Below are positions 6,186-7,766 of a DNA stretch of 7,766 nucleotides, one piece after another (the stretch's first letter is position 1; each line of letters begins with the position of its first letter). Made by a program: the position numbers and the translations under genes. The DNA comes from Deltaproteobacteria bacterium (GTDB lineage Bacteria; Desulfobacterota; DSM-4660; Desulfatiglandales; Desulfatiglandaceae): positions 1 to 7,766 of the forward strand of contig QMLZ01000131.1 in NCBI GenBank assembly GCA_003646995.1. Direction: 5' to 3'. The notes below the pieces were generated by a model, which was not told the DNA's origin, searched no databases, and worked only from the letters and a program-made list of their open reading frames with translations.

Positions 6186-6313
6186 TAATTATCCCGTGTA
6201 GGAATATGCCATGGATAGGTCTTGGCAATAGCGAAGAATCACGATCTGTCTATTTTTTTTGCTCTCGTGTTTTCCATTTTGTATACGCCGGGGGAAAGGG
6301 GTAGGCGGCGGGG

Positions 6314-6910
6314 TCAAGGATTCCGGGCGTACTTGAATTGATAGTAGTAATAGAGCACCTTTCGAACAAACCGTTTTGTTTCCGCAATGGGAGGAACTCC
6401 TCCACAGGCCTCTACCTTGCGGGGCCCGGCATTGTAGGCCGCAACCGCTAGGACAATGTCGTTGTCAAACCTGGCAAGCAGCTCTTTTAGGTAACACACT
6501 CCACCCTCAAGGTTATCCCTTGGAGAAAACGGATTTTTCACCTTGAGCCGCCTCGCTGTCTCTGGCATGAGCTGCATCAGTCCTATTGCGCCCTTGCTGG
6601 ATACCGCCGTTCGGTCATACAGGGACTCAGCCATCACAACGGCCTTGACCAGCGCCTCTTCGACCCCGTACTTTTTTGATACCGAGTGGATTAGCGGCAC
6701 GTAAGATGCCAAATAAAGGTCCCTGTCTTGCAAAGGCTCACGGCTGCCCCGAAAAGCACGGCGGGCGATCTTAGTATCAGGGAAATGCCAGCGCCCTTCT
6801 TTGTCTTGATAACCGTATATCTCGGCCCACGAAACGGCAGAGGCAAACACCAGGCAGGCAATCACCACCAGTGCCAGAATAAACTTTGCTCTGTCTACTG
6901 TTGTATCCAT
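6314..6910 (-). CDS. Exported DUF4124-SLT lytic transglycosylase
   Basis: This 198-residue protein has an N-terminal signal (residues 9-29, hydrophobic core ending SWA before E30), so it acts in the periplasm. Residues 30-50 (EIYGYQDKEGRWHFPDTK) are a DUF4124-type segment, a short beta unit often found in front of SLT domains. Residues 66-185 are the SLT domain: catalytic Glu95 in MAES, SKGAIGLMQLMPETA (105-119), NLEGGVCYLKELL (133-145) and AAYNAGP (157-163). These enzymes cleave the MurNAc-GlcNAc bond of peptidoglycan and form 1,6-anhydroMurNAc, typically to open the wall for a secretion or pilus complex. The start codon lies 16 bases inside the upstream gene and follows AAGGA very closely (about three bases), so translation may depend on coupling. 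The nearby pseudopilin supports a role in assembling a type II secretion or pilus-like machine. Family assignment is firm; the partner machine is inferred. Confidence 0.9.
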   Translation of the reverse strand: MDTTVDRAKFILALVVIACLVFASAVSWAEIYGYQDKEGRWHFPDTKIARRAFRGSREPLQDRDLYLASYVPLIHSVSKKYGVEEALVKAVVMAESLYDRTAVSSKGAIGLMQLMPETARRLKVKNPFSPRDNLEGGVCYLKELLARFDNDIVLAVAAYNAGPRKVEACGGVPPIAETKRFVRKVLYYYYQFKYARNP

Positions 6911-7278
6911 CTTCCTTTATCGGCTTTCCCTTTTTCCCCTCTAACCTGGTTTTTGGTAAGAACAGAAAGAAGCCTGATCATCTCCCTGTTTTGCTCTATC
7001 ACCTTGTCGTATTTCCTGAGCAAGTCATCGTACTTAGCCAGAAATTCCTGGTTTTGGCGGTACAGGAGCCCGATGGCCTTGGTGATATACATTGTGCCCA
7101 AGGCGGTCTGCTCAAGTTTGTAATCCGTGTTAACGGAGCTATACCTTGACGGTGGCTTGATGGCATTGTACTCCTTGTCGAAGCTCGCCATTAGCTCATC
7201 AAAAGGATCGCCTGCCATGGCCAAAAAGCCAAAAAACACTAAAAAGACAACGATCATAAAAGCAAAACTTTTTTTCAT
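6895..7278 (-). CDS. Small exported protein with predicted coiled coil, unknown function
   Basis: I do not recognise a family. The protein has 127 residues. Residues 1-22 form a clear signal peptide: MKK, a strongly hydrophobic core rich in Phe, Val and Leu, and a likely signal peptidase I site AMA before Gly23. The mature part (about 105 residues) is acidic at the start (GDPFDELMASFDKEY), contains a Pro-rich turn (KPPSRYSS), and from about residue 55 to 110 is probably helical with regularly spaced Leu, Ile and Tyr, consistent with a coiled coil. The C-terminus is basic and hydrophilic and ends WIQQ. No cysteine, lipobox or second membrane segment is present. A GAGGAG sequence upstream of the ATG supports the start. 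It sits 50 bases after the pseudopilin gene and overlaps the transglycosylase start by 16 bases, so it is probably a periplasmic partner of that apparatus. This role is inferred from context only. Confidence 0.7.
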   Translation of the reverse strand: MKKSFAFMIVVFLVFFGFLAMAGDPFDELMASFDKEYNAIKPPSRYSSVNTDYKLEQTALGTMYITKAIGLLYRQNQEFLAKYDDLLRKYDKVIEQNREMIRLLSVLTKNQVRGEKGKADKGRWIQQ

Positions 7279-7328
7279 TTCAGCCCCTCTCCTCTTGTCG
7301 GTACGTTGCCGTCAATATGTTTTTGGCA

Positions 7329-7766
7329 CTACTTTTTCTTTGCGGGTGCGTTGGTCTCAGGTTCATAGACGAATTTCCAATCCTGGTAGGTCCTTGCCTT
7401 TTCAAAACCTTGATACTCCTCTGGAAACTGACCGATTTTGATGGGTTTCTCCTTGCTCTTGCTGAACACGCCCTTTATGTGTCCCTTGCCATCCAACACC
7501 AGGCCCCACTGGCCATCATCGGTCATTGGATCCCTGTAAAGCCTCCTCAAATGCCGCACCACCTTCATGTACCTGGGGTCCCTCAGCAAGTCATCCAGTC
7601 GGCTGGGATAGGATTTGGCGCGGCCCGACGGGGCCCGCTCATAGTACGAACCAATTGCCTTGCGGATTTGGTCCCCCCTGAACAGCAGCTCCGCCTCCTT
7701 CTCACGCCGCACAGTAGTGCTCCAGTAGGTGCTGGCCGCTGTAATCGCGATGCCGGTCACCACCAC
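7329..7766 (-). CDS. PulG-like pseudopilin (type II secretion), 5' end outside window
   Basis: The gene runs off the right edge, so only the last 145 residues are visible. The visible start (VVVTGIAITAASTYW) is the second half of the hydrophobic N-terminal helix of a type IV pilin-like protein. The prepilin peptidase site and methylated Phe should lie just beyond 7766, and the apparent GTG starts at the edge are probably internal. It continues with RREKEAELLFRGDQIRKAI, then YPSRLDDLL, RHLRRLYRDPMTDD and WGLV, then GVFSKSKEKPIKIG, and near the end YQDWKFVY. This arrangement is typical of proteins annotated as PulG-type pseudopilins in type II secretion-like loci. The protein ends in a basic AKKK tail. 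It would be inserted in the inner membrane and processed by a prepilin peptidase. It is probably the first visible gene of a minus-strand operon continuing with the coiled-coil protein and the transglycosylase. Confidence 0.85.
   Translation of the reverse strand: MVVTGIAITAASTYWSTTVRREKEAELLFRGDQIRKAIGSYYERAPSGRAKSYPSRLDDLLRDPRYMKVVRHLRRLYRDPMTDDGQWGLVLDGKGHIKGVFSKSKEKPIKIGQFPEEYQGFEKARTYQDWKFVYEPETNAPAKKK

Noticed and set aside
6056..6240. Leader of the exported fibronectin-domain gene as a c-di-GMP riboswitch or a sigma-54 promoter.
   Set aside because: The conserved GEMM core segments are not present, and the GG/GC pairs that might mark -24/-12 boxes have the wrong spacing.
6286..6310. 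CGCCG/CGGCG inverted repeat after the transglycosylase stop as a terminator.
   Set aside because: The stem is only five pairs with a 15-base loop, and on the minus strand it is followed by A-rich rather than T-rich sequence.

Overview
The window looks like bacterial chromosomal DNA of moderate GC content. Frequent AGG/AGA arginine codons, a DUF169 protein, a COG1237 metallo-beta-lactamase-fold enzyme and a PulG-type pseudopilin next to a DUF4124 lytic transglycosylase together suggest an anaerobic deltaproteobacterium (Desulfobacterota or a relative). That assignment is an inference from gene content, not from a marker gene.

Layout. Positions 1-314 hold no convincing intact gene. They contain a short degraded stretch that matches the extreme C-terminal end of a histidine kinase ATPase domain, then a candidate promoter and a strong ribosome binding site. 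Positions 315-4375 form a tight plus-strand operon of four genes: a stand-alone DUF2889-like protein; a second DUF2889-like domain fused to a PHP metallophosphoesterase; a DUF169 domain fused to a complete dephospho-CoA kinase (CoaE); and an MBL-fold hydrolase of the COG1237 family. The last three are translationally linked by overlaps of 1 and 8 bases. A minus-strand NADP-type 3-hydroxyisobutyrate dehydrogenase family reductase (4377-5252) converges on the operon with one base between the stop codons.

The right third, all on the minus strand, is an envelope or secretion region. In transcription order it holds the 3' part of a PulG-like pseudopilin gene (7766-7329, running off the window), a small exported coiled-coil protein of unknown function (7278-6895), an exported DUF4124-SLT lytic transglycosylase (6910-6314) and, after a 258-base gap with its own candidate promoter, an exported fibronectin type III / Ig-like protein (6055-5417) that stops where a further repeat would begin.

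The right side fits a type II secretion or type IV pilus-like apparatus: pseudopilin, cell-wall opening enzyme and exported accessory proteins. The left operon is the less ordinary part. It combines two paralogous domains of unknown function, a phosphoesterase, a CoaE kinase joined to another domain of unknown function, and a metallohydrolase. It reads as an uncharacterised metabolic or cofactor module; its substrate cannot be deduced from sequence alone.
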